A stretch of 64,000 bases of DNA from Yamagishiella unicocca (lineage: Eukaryota; Chlorophyta; Chlorophyceae; Chlamydomonadales; Volvocaceae). Where the stretch lies: NCBI GenBank assembly GCA_003116995.1, contig BDSL01000116.1, positions 186,001 to 250,000 of the forward strand, in the 5' to 3' direction. Below the pieces are notes generated by a model that was not told the origin of the DNA, made no database searches, and saw only the letters and a program-made list of their open reading frames with translations. Position numbers and translations under genes: made by a program. Positions 44,413 to 56,800 of this stretch are shown here, one piece after another. Position 1 is the stretch's first letter, and each line of letters begins with the position of its first letter.

Positions 44413-45182
44413 TTGGCATTGCCGGCCGCCAAAGCGTCAATAAAAGCGCATCATAAAAGTAATCGGAAGCAAGAGCGACTGACTAGAGGCCAAGGGCCCA
44501 CGGGTCGCGAAACGACATGCTTTGATTGGACACCGACTGCATGTTGAGTTTCGCAAAGTGTATAAATAACAGTAAAGCATGTTGTGAATACATATCTCGT
44601 TGCGAACTGGCTCCTTGCTGCTACTTGTCGAGCACGACCGCGGGCTGTCACAAACATTGCCGTCGCCAACGCACAAGGCAGTTGATAAGTCATATGCACA
44701 ATAGAGCCATGAAACGGGAACTTGTGCCCGACGGTGGCCTAGTGTCCATCCAACGGCGTGCAAACCGGCACCTGTGTACCTGGCACACAGGCTCAACAAG
44801 GATAATTACCTGGGCCTGCAGGAGTTCCTCGAGTGAGCTGTAGAATGCCCCACAGCTTTTGCCTCTAAGAAGATTACGGTAAAGAAGCCGGTCGCCGTGC
44901 TGCCGTACATGGAGGGCTTGTGGCAGCTTTAGAGTCGCGGCCAACATGCTGTCGAATTCAGATGCAGCAACATTAGACGCTCACGGGTATCACAAACACG
45001 CAACACTCTAGTTCCTGTCTTATTGAGCCAATGCTGTTCGCTTAACGCGGGGCGCGGGGTGCAGCGTCATTGCCTGTGGCCTTTATGATTTGCATCATAC
45101 ATTTATACTGGTAACGTTTCAGGAATATCACGCGTAGGAGGACCGTAGGGCTTCCAATTAGTACTGGGACGCGGAGGCGAAA

Positions 45183-48075
45183 ATGGGTTCGCTGTTCTCC
45201 AAGGACAAGAAACAGAAGAATGAAGAGCGGAAGAGAGCTGGTTCAGCACCATCACGGTTGGAAGGCCTCGACGGAACAACTCCTCCTGAGCAGGGCCCGA
45301 AGCGTGCCCTTACCCCGGATACAGCATCGCGGCTCAAGGGAGTTAGTCCCGTAGCCGTTTCTGCAGCCGCTGACTCGCCCTCTCCAGCCTCGACCACGTC
45401 TCCGTCAGATGCACAGGTATGCTTGTCTGTTTTCCGGCCGCGGGCCATATGTGCATTCGCTTAGAACTCCAGCGCGGCAGGCGCGGCCATAATACCATTA
45501 TATTTATCTTCATACGTTGATAATCAGGACCAGGTGGATGAGCATGGCGTCACACCTTGAAGCGCTGTAAGACGCGGCCTGTCGCCATTGCATGTGTGTT
45601 GCAGAGACCAACCATCTCGGTCGGGGGAGAGTACTCAAGTGGGGGCCCAGATTGCATGACTCCTTCGCGGCGACCGCCGATGAAGACCGACTATCTCGGT
45701 GTACAATCCGACGGGACGAAGCTCGCCGCGGACTTGCCCGCCGCGGTGCAAGTGCCTGAGGAGGCCATGGCTTGGACAGCGGTGCTGGGTGATAGCACAG
45801 TCCGGAGCCTCTACTCGCCGGATTGGAAGACGCGCGAGCAGGCCCTGCAGGCGGTTATGCGCAGCCTCGGCAACGCGCGCTGGAACGCGGAGCATGGGCT
45901 CGACAACATCTGGATGACCGTCACGCTCATGCTGGACAGAGCGCTCAAGTAAGAACGGACAGCGGAGGGGGCGCTTGGGGTTGCAGCGGCTCGCGGACAG
46001 GACGCCGCGCCCTAGCGGGGCCCTGTCGCGGGGCCCTATGGCGGGGCCCTACTAGGGTTCTCTGGCTGGTTCGCAATCCTACGAGCACCCGCTGCCCTCC
46101 CCGCTCTCTCCCCCACCCCCCCCGCCGTGTGTACGGCAACACGGTGCCTGCAGCCTCCCTCCTCCCTCACTTGACTCGCCCCACTCGCCCTCCTCACCCC
46201 GCCTCCCTGTCTCCCTCCCGCCTCTCCTCCCCCCTCCCCCCCCCAGGGACAAGGTCGCCCCGCTGTACTACTCCGCCCTGGAGCTGCTGTCCAGCCTGGT
46301 GGCCTGCTACTCCCCCCAGCTGCCGATCAGCGTCCTCTCCCAGGGCCTGGACCCGCTGATGCCCACCCTGCTCCACCGAGTGGGAAACAACAACGCACGC
46401 ATCCAGGTAGGCGGGTTGGAGGTTGGAGGTTGGAGGTTGGAGGTTGGTTTTCTTGGGCACCCGCCCGCCGTACACTCTTGGTCGCTTCCCCGCCCTCGCC
46501 CGCCCTTCCCGGTCCTCTCTGTTCACACGTGTTCACACTCATGCGCCGGACCCCGCGGCACGCGTCTCTCCGTCCTCCTCCGCCGGCCCCTCCCAAACTG
46601 TCCTCCGGGCTGAGGGGTTTAGGGTTTTGGGGTTTTAGGGTTTTACGCCCCAATCCACCCCGCCCCACCCCCCACCCCTTCCCACCCCACCCTACCCCTC
46701 CCCATCCCATCCCACCCCACAGGAGACGTCCATCCAGGCCCTTCTGACCTTGGCCAACCAGCCAGCGCTGGGGCTGGCCTACCTGGCGCCTCACGCGCTG
46801 AGCACCATCCCCAAGAAGTCGCAGATGGGCGCCGCCGCCGCCTCCCAGATGACGGGGCGGCTGGAGCTCATCACGTGTATGCTCAATGTGCAGGTCGGTG
46901 TGCGCGGGGGGGGGGTCGGGGACTGACGGGAGGCGGGCAGGAGGAGGAGGAGGCGGGCAGGAGGAGGAGGGGGAGGGGGATGCGCCCTCAGTCTCGCGTG
47001 GGTTCCGGAGCCGGAGGCGGGCAGCCCCACGCCTAGCCGCCTGAACGCAACCCAGTCCAACCCGACCTGTCCTCACCCGGTCCCAATCCCGTTCTTACCC
47101 CCCCCCCCCCGCCCGCGCGCTCCCTGTGTTTTTCCCCCGCCGTGCGTCTCCTGTCGTTTGCAGGTGCAGCAGCAGCTGGGCTTCGGCACTGCCGGCCGCA
47201 CCCCTGCCGCCGCCGCCGCCGCCGGCAAGGCAGGCGACGCGCTGTCCCCCGAGGAGATCGTGGCCTTCACGCGCCCTGCCCTGGACATGCCCGACGACAA
47301 GGTCCGCGCGGCTGCGGTGCGTCTGGTGGCGGAGGTGTACCGGACTCGCAAGACCGCGGGGCAGCCGTTCGAGGTGGAGAAGATGCTGGGCGCCGGCCTC
47401 AAGCCCGCGCTGCTGCAGGTGCTGCACCGCCGCTTCGCGGAGGTGGATGACGAGATCGCGGGGGGCGTCGGCGGCGCGCGCAGCAGCGCCATGGACGAGA
47501 TGCCAGTGGGGCCGGGCATCACCATCAAGGCCCCCGGGTCGGGCGGCAGGGCCAGCGCGCTGCCGCCGCTGAGCGGCCGCTTCGGGTCACTCCCCACGCT
47601 TGCGGTGCGCGGCAGCCGGCCGGCTACCGGCAGCCTGCCGTTCAGCGCCGGCGGCGCGGGCGCGTCGTCGAGCGACCCGCTGGGTCGGCCGCCGCGCACG
47701 CCGATGTCCCCCGGCAGCGCCGGTGGGTCGCGAGGGCGCACGCCGCCGCGGTTCGGCCGCGTGGCGTCCCCGATGCGCGGCGGGTCTCCGCTGCGAGCCA
47801 GCCGCGGTGACCCCACCGGCTCGCTGCTGCCGGGCTCTATGCCCGAGGGCGACGGCGGCGGCGCGGAGGTGATGATGATCCACTCGGGTGCCTCCACGCC
47901 CCTGCGCGGCAACAGCAGCCAGTCCGTGCGCAACAGCAGCAGCCAGTCCAACCGCACCCACAACTCCCTCAAGCCGCGCTCGCGCGACAGCACCACCGGC
48001 CGCAACAACCTGGACGACGCGGAGGAGCAGCTCATCGAGTACATCCTGAACGACGAGGCGCGCGCCGCCGCTTGA
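45183..48075 (+). CDS. TOG/HEAT-like protein with predicted N-myristoylation, 5 exons, about 606 aa
   Basis: Exons: 45183-45416, 45605-45948, 46247-46406, 46723-46893, 47164-48075; phases 0, 2, 0, 0. The protein starts MGSLFSKDKKQKNEERKR: Gly2, Ser6 and following basic residues fit an N-myristoyltransferase site. Residues of about 120-350 form a helical repeat region: STVRSLYSPDWKTREQALQA, SALELLSSLVACYSPQLP, MPTLLHRVGNNNARIQETSI, LNVQVQQQLG, and FTRPALDMPDDKVRAAAVRL. This pattern (W..RE.AL near the start, VR..A... near the end) resembles TOG domains of CEP104, CLASP or XMAP215. The rest is Gly/Ser/Arg-rich and disordered, ending DDAEEQLIEYILNDEARAAA. TOG domains bind tubulin; a membrane-anchored microtubule or flagellar role is inferred. 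It could be another HEAT/ARM protein. It lies in tandem with CEP164. Confidence 0.75.
46617..46644 (+). repeat. Interstitial telomere-like repeat
   Basis: TTTAGGGTTTTGGGGTTTTA, then GGGTTTT, in intron 3 of the TOG-like gene. TTTTAGGG is the Chlamydomonas telomere repeat; three near units occur here. Confidence 0.7.
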
Positions 48076-48295
48076 GGCTTGGGGCTTCGGCTTCGGCTTC
48101 GGCTTTGGCTTCTTGTTGGATGCGGTCTGATAGGGCTGGGCTTGGCCTCGGGCAGGGGGGTGAGAGGTGGCGAGGCGGGAGGTGCAGCTGCGACCTTGTG
48201 TGGGCGAACAGACAGACCGGGGGGGAGGAATGCGGCGGACGAGCCGCATGGCTGGGGTGGGTAGTACGGCGAGCGGGAGCTGAAAGGCTGTGCGG

Positions 48296-48327
<32 letters not shown>

Positions 48328-50821
48328 AAAATTGCAGCTGCTGCTGCTCCAGTTTTCGCTGCTGGCACCAGGCGCTGTTCTGGTTCCTGTTCGTTCCCGC
48401 TGCGGTAGTGTGGCGGCGGCGGCGAACGGTCCAATGGGAGGGACCTTGGACTGGAAAGATTGTCTTGCCCGAAGCTGCTCGTCGATGGTGAGGATGGTGG
48501 TGTTGACGGTGCTAGTGCGGCGGTGGCGGCGGCGGCGGTGGCTACGGACGTGGCCGGGTGCGGCAGCTGTCCTGTACCCGGATACGTTCGCGAGCGCGCC
48601 TCGTCGAGTGGTTCTACATACGGGCGCTGTGGGCCCTCCCGGGGGCCGTAAACCAACAACCCACAACGAGGACAGCGCTGCCCCTCCCTCACGGAAGAGT
48701 AGCTGGACGCGCGGGCCCCGAGCCCCCTTCCATCACTTGTCACTGTCGCTTCTTCCGCAGAGCCCGTCCTGTCGTGTCGCTGGATGATTAGGTGTCTTAT
48801 CACCACCAGCAGCGCCACCAGGGGGGCGGCGGTTGGCACGGCGCGCGGCGGCCAAGCGCGCGTTTTGTTGTGTAGCGTAACGATGATGCCGGGGGGGGAA
48901 GGGGAGGGGGACAGGCGCCTCCGTTTGTCCCACCCACCCCCCGGGCCTCCCCCGGCTCGTCATGTCCCTGTGTATATGTTTTGTGACGTACTCTTTTGCG
49001 CGCGTTGCCGTACTGAGGTGTGGGTCGTGGCCTTGATGTTGGAATGGTGGTGGTGGTGGTGGTGGTGGAGTGTGTGCAAGGCGCGCAAAACCTCGCCCGT
49101 TTAGATCGGGCAGGGGCAGGTGCAGGACAATATTCGCATTTTTAGGGGTATCTCTGCTTTAGTTGACTTGACAGGTGTGGCTTTGACGCTGGCAGCATCA
49201 GTAAGATATGCTGCGAGCAAACACCCCCCGGCGCTGCAGTCTCTGCGGTGTTGCGAGGCCAGCCGCATCGCGGCTTCGAGCAGCTGCTGCTGGGTTTGAG
49301 CTTGATCAGGCTAGCAGTGAGGCTAGAGGGGGGGAAGGTTGCTCTCCGCCCTCGAGTCAGGAGCATCATGTTTTGTATTCGTAGTACGGCGGCAGCAGCA
49401 GCAGCTGCGGCGGACGGTGCTGTCGCTGCATGGCCCCCGTCCCGCCCGTCCACCACCGTGTCGGGTGGGTTAAGACAGGTGGACCGGACCGGGGCCGCCG
49501 GTTGCAGTTTTAGTGGGCCGTGATTGCGGCGCAGGCAGGGAGGCAGTTTGGGATTCATACCAGGACGTTGACGTTGACGATGGATGGAGGTGACGGCGAC
49601 GCCGGCATGTCATGAAGGCAGTCATGGGACATGTCATGGAAGAGACGCACTGCGTAATTTTGTTCTCTGGGAGGATTACTGCTGGCGCTGACCCACACTT
49701 GTTTTTGTACTCTGTAGGCATATGGTCGGGCGCGTGATGTGATGCCCCGCCGGCAGGTGCTTCCGCACCCGGAGCGCGTTTACTGAACTGAAGGAAGGAA
49801 GGGCCAATTAATTGGAAACTCGGAAGCTTCTCGACTTGCCCCTGTGCCTGCTTCTTAAACTGCCTCTAGTCTGGAACGACTTCTGGACTTCTGAAGTTAC
49901 TTGCAGTTACTTGCAAGGAGCCAGCATTCCTGGGCGGTCCTGGCTCATGGTGCATGAGGAGGGACCCGACGCCTGCCCAGCGTCAGATGGGTCGGTGCTC
50001 GGTGGGTGAGGCAGCCAGCCCCTCCCTTCGGCCGCGCCAAAGTGCTCGAGCATGCGCCCTCAAACACGTGGTCAAAACTCTTCGCCAGCTAGTCAAGTTG
50101 TTTTCTTTCTTCCTATACCGTGCGCTGGCCCGCGGGTTTCCTTGCCATCCCCTCAGTGCTGAGAGGTTCACAGACGTGGCGATAGGAGAGAGGGCCGCTC
50201 AGTGACGGGGCCTCATCACATCCAAATGAAGCGACGACGCGGCCTCCCCCACCAGGATCGTACAGCTGCCGAGCGAGGTCTCGGAGCTCTCACGGGGCTG
50301 TCAAGACCAGTAACCCGGGAGTGAGCGAGCGAGGCACAACACGAGCCTTACAGTGGCTGCTGCTCACGGCAACGAAAAGAGATGGAAGGAAAATTTCGCC
50401 AGTTTGGGGAAAACCTGGACACGATTAGGTTTAGGTATAAATCAAGCACGCCACCAGCCAAACCCCCCTGCCGCAGTGTGGGGCCTGGGGGGTGACGGGC
50501 CCTGCGCCCCAACACAGCCGCCCAAAGGAGAAGATCCCAAGGAGGGCCCCCCCCTTGCCCCTTCAGGTTATCTTATCAACCCCCCCCCGCCCTGCATCCG
50601 TCCACAGTCGCAACGCAACGCAACGTATCACGACCCTATTGCTGCTACTGCTGCTGCTGCTGCTGCACGCCGCCACGTAGTGCCCCCACGAGGCCCTGCC
50701 GCCCGCCGGCCACCAGCGCGCCTCCCTCCTCCTCCTCCTCCTCCCTTCCTGCCCCCTCCCTCCCTGCCCCCTCCCTCCCTGCCCCCTCTTTGCCCCCTCC
50801 CCGGCGCCCCCCCGCATCCCC
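48076..50821. other. Region between two convergent genes
   Basis: It should hold the 3' UTRs of the TOG-like gene (plus) and of the M16 protease (minus). It includes a GCT microsatellite (48300-48326), GTG runs (49040-49066), and unremarkable DNA. Several ORFs are open because of GC content, but none has a recognisable motif. I found no TGTAA for the plus-strand gene. Confidence 0.5.
50348..50352 (-). terminator. Candidate TGTAA poly(A) signal of the M16 protease gene
   Basis: TTACA on the plus strand, about 470 nt past the minus-strand stop codon at 50822. Use is inferred. Confidence 0.4.
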
Positions 50822-53800
50822 TCACGCCTTCATCACATATCCTGTGAAGCAGTTGTCCGGTGCGAACACCCTCTCCGCCACATCGCGCAGTTCACTGGTC
50901 CGCAGCTGGCTCACCAGCTCCAGCTCGTTCACCAGGCCGCGCCAGCTGCCTGAGGGGGGGGGGGGCAAGCGAGAGGAGGGGGGGGTCAGGAAAGCCCGTG
51001 GATTGAAAAATGCGAGTAGAAAACCGTTGGGTACACACGTTATGCACGCTGGAGGACTTGGTTGAGGACACGAAAACCTGCCTGAAGGGGGGGGGAGGAG
51101 AACACCGTGGTCCGCAAGAGGGCGGGGGGTGAGCGGGGGGTGAGCGGGAGCGAAGAAACGCGTGCTTATCCCTTGAGGTGAGGCGGGGGGGGTGGGGGGT
51201 TTGATAAGAAAAATCCGCGGGGGGTGGGGGGCAGGGTGTAGACCCGTGAGGGCACAAAGGAAGAAAGGTAGTCCTTGCTGGAGGAAAGTATCGGCAGCGC
51301 GTTCAGAGCTGCAGGCTGGAGGACTTGGTGGGGTGGCGGCCAGAAACCGCAGCAGAGAGCGGCTACTTGGCTCCGCCGCCGCCGCTGCTGCTGCTGGGGT
51401 GTTCTTGGGGCGCGGCTCCTGGTGTGGATCAGGGGCTGGGATTCGCGCGTCGGCCCTCCGACCTCCCGCTACGCACAAAGTTTCCTTTCCCGGCATGCAC
51501 GGCTGAAAACACACACCCTCCACACTCGTCGTATCCCAGCCTATCCGGTACGTTGCCTCCTGTGACCACAGCACGCGTGTTTTCAAGCCACCCCGCCCCC
51601 CTCCCCCCAGTCCCCTAAAGGCGTCCGAAGACAATCCGCCATCTATGCTCTCCATGTCGCGTAAACGGTGTTTCTGCCCCCTCCCCCCCATCCGCCTCTA
51701 CGACAGTGAGGACGCCACCGCGCCGGGCGAGGTGTTCTTCATATACAACGGTGGGTGGCTGGGTGGGCTCCCTCGTACACGGGCTTTCCTCACAGCCCCC
51801 GGTCCAGGGAGGGGGCCCCGGCCGTCCCCGCGTACCCGTCGACACGTGGTACGACGCCAGCGACGCCGCCATGGCGCTGTTGCTCTGTGCGGCGGACAGC
51901 AGGCCGGCGCGTGTGGCCCGCTGCACGCGAGCCAGCTCCTCCTCCGCCACTCCACCCTCCACCAGCACCGCCAGCTGCTGCTGCAGCAGCGCCGCCACGT
52001 CCTCCGCGCTGTCACCTGCGGCGCGGGATGGTGGGCACAATAAAAGAACCGGTAACGCGACTGGGGAAATGTAGTGGGTGCATAGCCTTGAGCCTAGCCC
52101 TGCGGCGCGGGGGGGGGGGGCGCTGGCGGGAGGCGGTGAGGCAGGAGGGGGGCGTACGGCAGGAAGACAGGAGAAGGGGGTTACAGAAGAGAACCGGTTA
52201 CCCAACAGGAAAGGGGGGTAGAGGAGGGACGCCATCAGGGGATGTCCAGTCGGGTTGGGTCGGGTTGGGTTGGTAACGGCCAACTACACTAGAGCCGGAC
52301 CCTGACGCGTGACAATGCGGAGTTATGACGCCGTATGACTCATGCCGTACACCCACCTTCCCGGGGCACGCCGTACACCAGGGACAGGCCCGCGTGGCGC
52401 TCCCCCGGGTAGGCGGACACCACGGAGGCGTTGAGCGCCTTGCCGCTGAGCACCAGCTCCGAAACCAGCCTCGCGGTGCGGCCGCCTGCGGGACGAGCAG
52501 ACCGGGGCTGTCACTTTCCATCCAGGGCTTAACACGCAAGCGGGAGATGGTGGTGGTGGTGGTGGTGGAGGTCGTGCTGGGGAAGAACCATGCTGACGAG
52601 GCCCCTGGACTGTAAGGGCAGGTCAACCTACAACCTTTCGAAAAATCGTCCAAAACAAATGATGTTAGTTAGGAAAACCCACAGAACAATGTTCCGAAGA
52701 AAGCCTCTCCCGGCCAGCAGTGCTGTCAGCGCTGCACCCCCCGCCACCCACCCGCCAGCACGTCCGTCAGCACCTCCAGCACCACCCCCTCCCTGGAGGT
52801 CAGCGGCGGCCGGTAGTAGCCCAGCAGCGCGGCGGGGCCGGAGCGGGCGGATCCGCTCATGGAGGTGCGGCTGCCGGACAGGAAGGACTGGGGGGGCGGG
52901 ATGGAGGGGGCGGGGGCGGGTTTTGAGGAAGACCCGTGGATGCGAGGAAAGACCGTTTAGGACAGACGTTTTAAGATGCATGCTGGAGAACCGGGGTGAG
53001 GAGGGAGGGAAGGGCGGGGGCGGGGGCGCGGGAGGGAGGGGGCGGGGGCGGGGGCGGGGGTGTGTGGCGGGGTGCGGGTGTGGCGGGGGCGGGGTGGGGG
53101 ATTACAATAAACGAACCGGTAACTCGACTTGGGAATTGTAGCTGCTGCATAGCCTTCGGAGATCTGGACGCGCGCGCATGCTACTGGACTAGGGTGGCCG
53201 GCCTCAAGCATGGACACAACGCGGGGTGTGGGAGGGGTGGGGCCGGGGCGAGGTGGGGTCGGGGGCGGGGGCGGGTTCGCAGAAACGCGTGTTGGTCAGT
53301 CTTATGGGGCAAAGTGGTAGGTGCGTGTGGGGTGTGTGGGTGTGTGGGATGTTGTGGGGGAGTCGGGATGCGAGGTGACGTGAGGCAAGGTCCACATGGA
53401 TAAAAAGACTGTGTGTGTACGGAGCCCCGCGAACACCCTTACCGCCGTCTGGCACTCGCGCATCCTCACAGCCTCGCTCAAGGAGCTGCATCACCAGCCC
53501 CTGACCCATGGGTCGCGATCCTCCCGCTGCCCAGGCCCGTGGTTTCCTCCCGCCTCCCTCTCTCCCCCTTGCCCCCCCCCCGCTCTCCAGCATGCATCTC
53601 CAAACGTCTGTCCTAAACGGTTTTTTCTGGCATCCACGGGTCTTCCTCGAAACCCCCGCTCTCCAGCGCCCCCCTCCGCCCCGCACCTCAGGCCGCGGGT
53701 CCTCCTCTCCGGGCCCCCAGGGCGCCCCCCCTGGAGCCGCCACCACACTTGTCGATGGCAGCCGCCCCCTGGGCAGCACCTGGTAGCCGGGGGGCCCCGA

Positions 53801-56800
53801 CCACTCGCCCCAGTAGCGCTCAGCCATCCTGCCCGGGGGAAGGGGGTGAGCCCAGAGGGGCGGCAGCGACCCGCGGGTCGTGTTGGGTCATGGCTCTGCA
53901 GTGGATCGACCAGGAGCCGCAGCATCAGCACCGTCGTCGGCAGCTCGGCCACCTGGCAGAGGTACGACACCGGAGGGCGCTGCGCCCCCATGGGGGCACA
54001 CAGGAGCCGGTGGTGGCAGCACACAGCGAGCGCCGAGTGCCCACCTTCGCACGACCCGCGGGTCGACGTCCCCCACGATGGCGATGGTCAGGTTGGCCGG
54101 GCCGTAGTAGCGGTCGAAGAAGGCCTGGGGGGCAGCAGCCGGGGGCGGGGCCAGGTCGTACGTCATACACACGCATATGATGGAGCGGGGGGGGGAGGGG
54201 GAGGGGGGTTCGAGGAAAACCCGTGGAGGGAGAGGGGGAGGGGGGGGGTAGTTGGGACGCGACGGGGCTCCGTGGTGCGGCGACAGCTGCGTGTCAGGAG
54301 GGTTGCAGCCTGGCGGCATGTGCGCATGTTGGCTCCAGGAGGGGGGGCTCGTGGGTTGCAGGTCGGGAGGGGTTGCAGAAAGGAACCTGTTACGGGGTGG
54401 GGGGGGGGCATTCGGTCTTTCGGTGCCCCCTCGCCCCCCGCCCAACCGCACCCCCCTCCTCCACCAGCCCCCTGTGGGTTCACTGGCGCCAGCCAGCCCT
54501 GGTCCTCCAGCCCCACTCTTCTCTCCGGTCCGGGCTACAGAAATGCTCTCCTACCTCCCCCCCCCCCTCGCCCCCCCTACCTGCACCTCCCTACGGCCGA
54601 TGTCGTCGAAGTCGTTCTCGAAGCCGATGACGGGCCGCCGGTAGTTGTTGGCGAGCGAGGTGAGCGCGTACTCCTGCTGGAACCTGGAAGCAAGGGGGTG
54701 TGTGAAGGGGGGCGACAGGGGGGCGAAGGGGGGCGAGAGGGGGTGGTGGGGTGTGGCATAGAAACCGGTTACGCGACATGGATAGCATAGCAGGCACATT
54801 GTCTCCCGGAGGGGGGGGGTGAGAGGGGGGCGCGAGGGGGATGAAGGGGGGCGAAGGGGGGCGAGAGGGGGTGAGGGGAGGGCGGACAGCGGAGGGCGGT
54901 GTGAGGCTTATGGGAAGGAGGCGGTATGCGCCCACCGCAAACCCAAATCGGTCCCCTGGGTTATGAGACCGGGGAGGTGAGGCTGACCAGGGCGACAGGA
55001 AGGGTTGTCTGTCTGTCACAAGGGGGGGAAGGGAAGGGAAGAGCGGCACACAGCGCCCTTGTCCCTCCCCTGTGTACCACAGGTTATAGAGCCAGGCTTC
55101 GTCACCCCGTCCCTCCCTCCCTTCCTCCCTTCCTCCTGTACCTCTACCTCTCCCACACGCTTCCCACGTCGTGTAACCGGGTCTTCTCGCCACTTCCCCC
55201 CACCACCACACACACCTGCCCATAGGGGTGTTGTCCACCCTCAGCCACTTCCCCCCCCCACCACCACACACACCTGCCCATAGGGGTGTTGTCCACCCTC
55301 AGCCACTTCCCCCCCCCCACCACACACACCTGCCCATAGGGGTGTTGTCCACCCTCAGCCACTTCCCCCCCCCCACCACACACACCTGCCCATAGGGGTG
55401 TTGTCCACCCTCAGCCACTTCCCCCCCCACCACCACACACACCTGCCCATAGGGGTGTTGTCCACCCTCAGCCACTTCCCCCCCCCCACCACCACACACA
55501 CCTGCCCATAGGGGTGTTGTCCACCCTCAGCCACTTCCCCCCCCACCACCACACACACCTGCCCATAGGGGTGTTATCCACCCTCAGCCACTTCCCCCCA
55601 CCACCACACACACCTGCCCATAGGGGTGTTGTCCACCCTCAGCCTCCGTTCCTCCTCCACCACAGCCTTCTCCGAGTAGAGCTCCCGGAACACCGGAGCC
55701 CTGGTGGGGGTGGGGGGGAGCAGGGAAGGGGGGAGCGAGCAGGGGGGGCGGTGGTGCAGCCGCGGAGGAGGGGGCGAATGCAGGAGGGAGGTGAGGTGGG
55801 GTCACAGATGGGAAACTGGGGATGAGCAGGGTGGGCACAGCACCGAGCAGGTGGGCACCGAGCATGCGGTGGTTGCGGTGATGCAGCTGCCGAGGATGAA
55901 GCAGGTGGGGCCGGTGCGTGTGTTGCTGCTGTATGGCTAATCGAGCGAGACTCAACGGAACACTAACAAACACACGACAGTGCGTGTGTGTGGGGGTGGG
56001 GGGGAGAGGGAGGGAGGGGGCTAGAGGAAGGGAGGGAGGGAGGGGAGACGGCAGGTGAACAGCCGCACATCGGTACGTGGGCTGCGGGGCTGCGCCCTCA
56101 CAGAGCTGCGCACTTGCCTGGATGACACCAACACGGACGGCACCACCTGCACTCCGCCCCCTCAGTCCGCACCTGCCCCCTGCCCTCCCTCCCCCACCTG
56201 CCCTCCCTCCCCAACGGGTCTTCCTCGAAACCTCCCCTACCTGAACCTCTCCGCCTCCAGCCCCATCCACAGCTCCAGCTTGTTGGCGGGCAGGCTCACG
56301 AAGTAGCGCGTCTGGTCGTGCGAGGTGGTGGCGTTGAGCCCCACACCGCCAGCCCGCTGCAGGGCGGCTCCGAAGGCGTTGGGCACCGCCAGCTGGGCCG
56401 CCTGGTCCTGCAGCGCCCGCAGGCGGGAGCGCAGGGTGGACACCCGGGTGGGGCCGGCACCCCCGGGGCCGCTGGACGCGATGGCGGCCTTGGCTTCCTG
56501 GAGGGCCGGAGAGGGGGCGGGGGAGGGGAGGGGGCGGGGGAAGGCGGGGGAGAGAGGAACACAAGGTAAACCAAAAGTAGGGAAGGGAGGAGGGAGGCAG
56601 GGGAGGGAGCGAGGGAGGCAGGAAAGGGAGAGGAGGGGTTGGGGTTGGGGTGGTGGGAGTCGGGCCGGGTCTGTCGGAAAGGTTCCTCTGAGGAGGCGTG
56701 AGAGGAGAGCAGGAGAGCAGGCAGCAGAGCCCCCGCCACGCCCGTCCCCGCCCCCCTCGGTGCTCCTCGCCTCCTCGCGCTCGGGGCTCAAGCCACAAGC

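Larger units (their letters stand above)
41603..45182. other. Intergenic region with a retrotransposon remnant
   Basis: After the CEP164 3' UTR (to about 41930) there is no intact gene. 42470-43470 is GC-rich and open in several frames (Pro/Arg/Gly-rich) but matches nothing I know. A broken reverse transcriptase lies on the minus strand at 43807-44412, and a family A copy at 43477-43540. The last few hundred bases should hold the promoter of the gene starting at 45183. Confidence 0.5.

Noticed and set aside
53440..53520. Possible extra M16 exon (VMQLLERGCEDARVPDG)
   Set aside because: Its phases (0 in, 1 out) do not fit the flanking exons, which join directly in phase 0.
55144..55558. Several small minus-strand ORFs rich in Val, Trp and Gly
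   Set aside because: All are readings of the exon-intron junction minisatellite.
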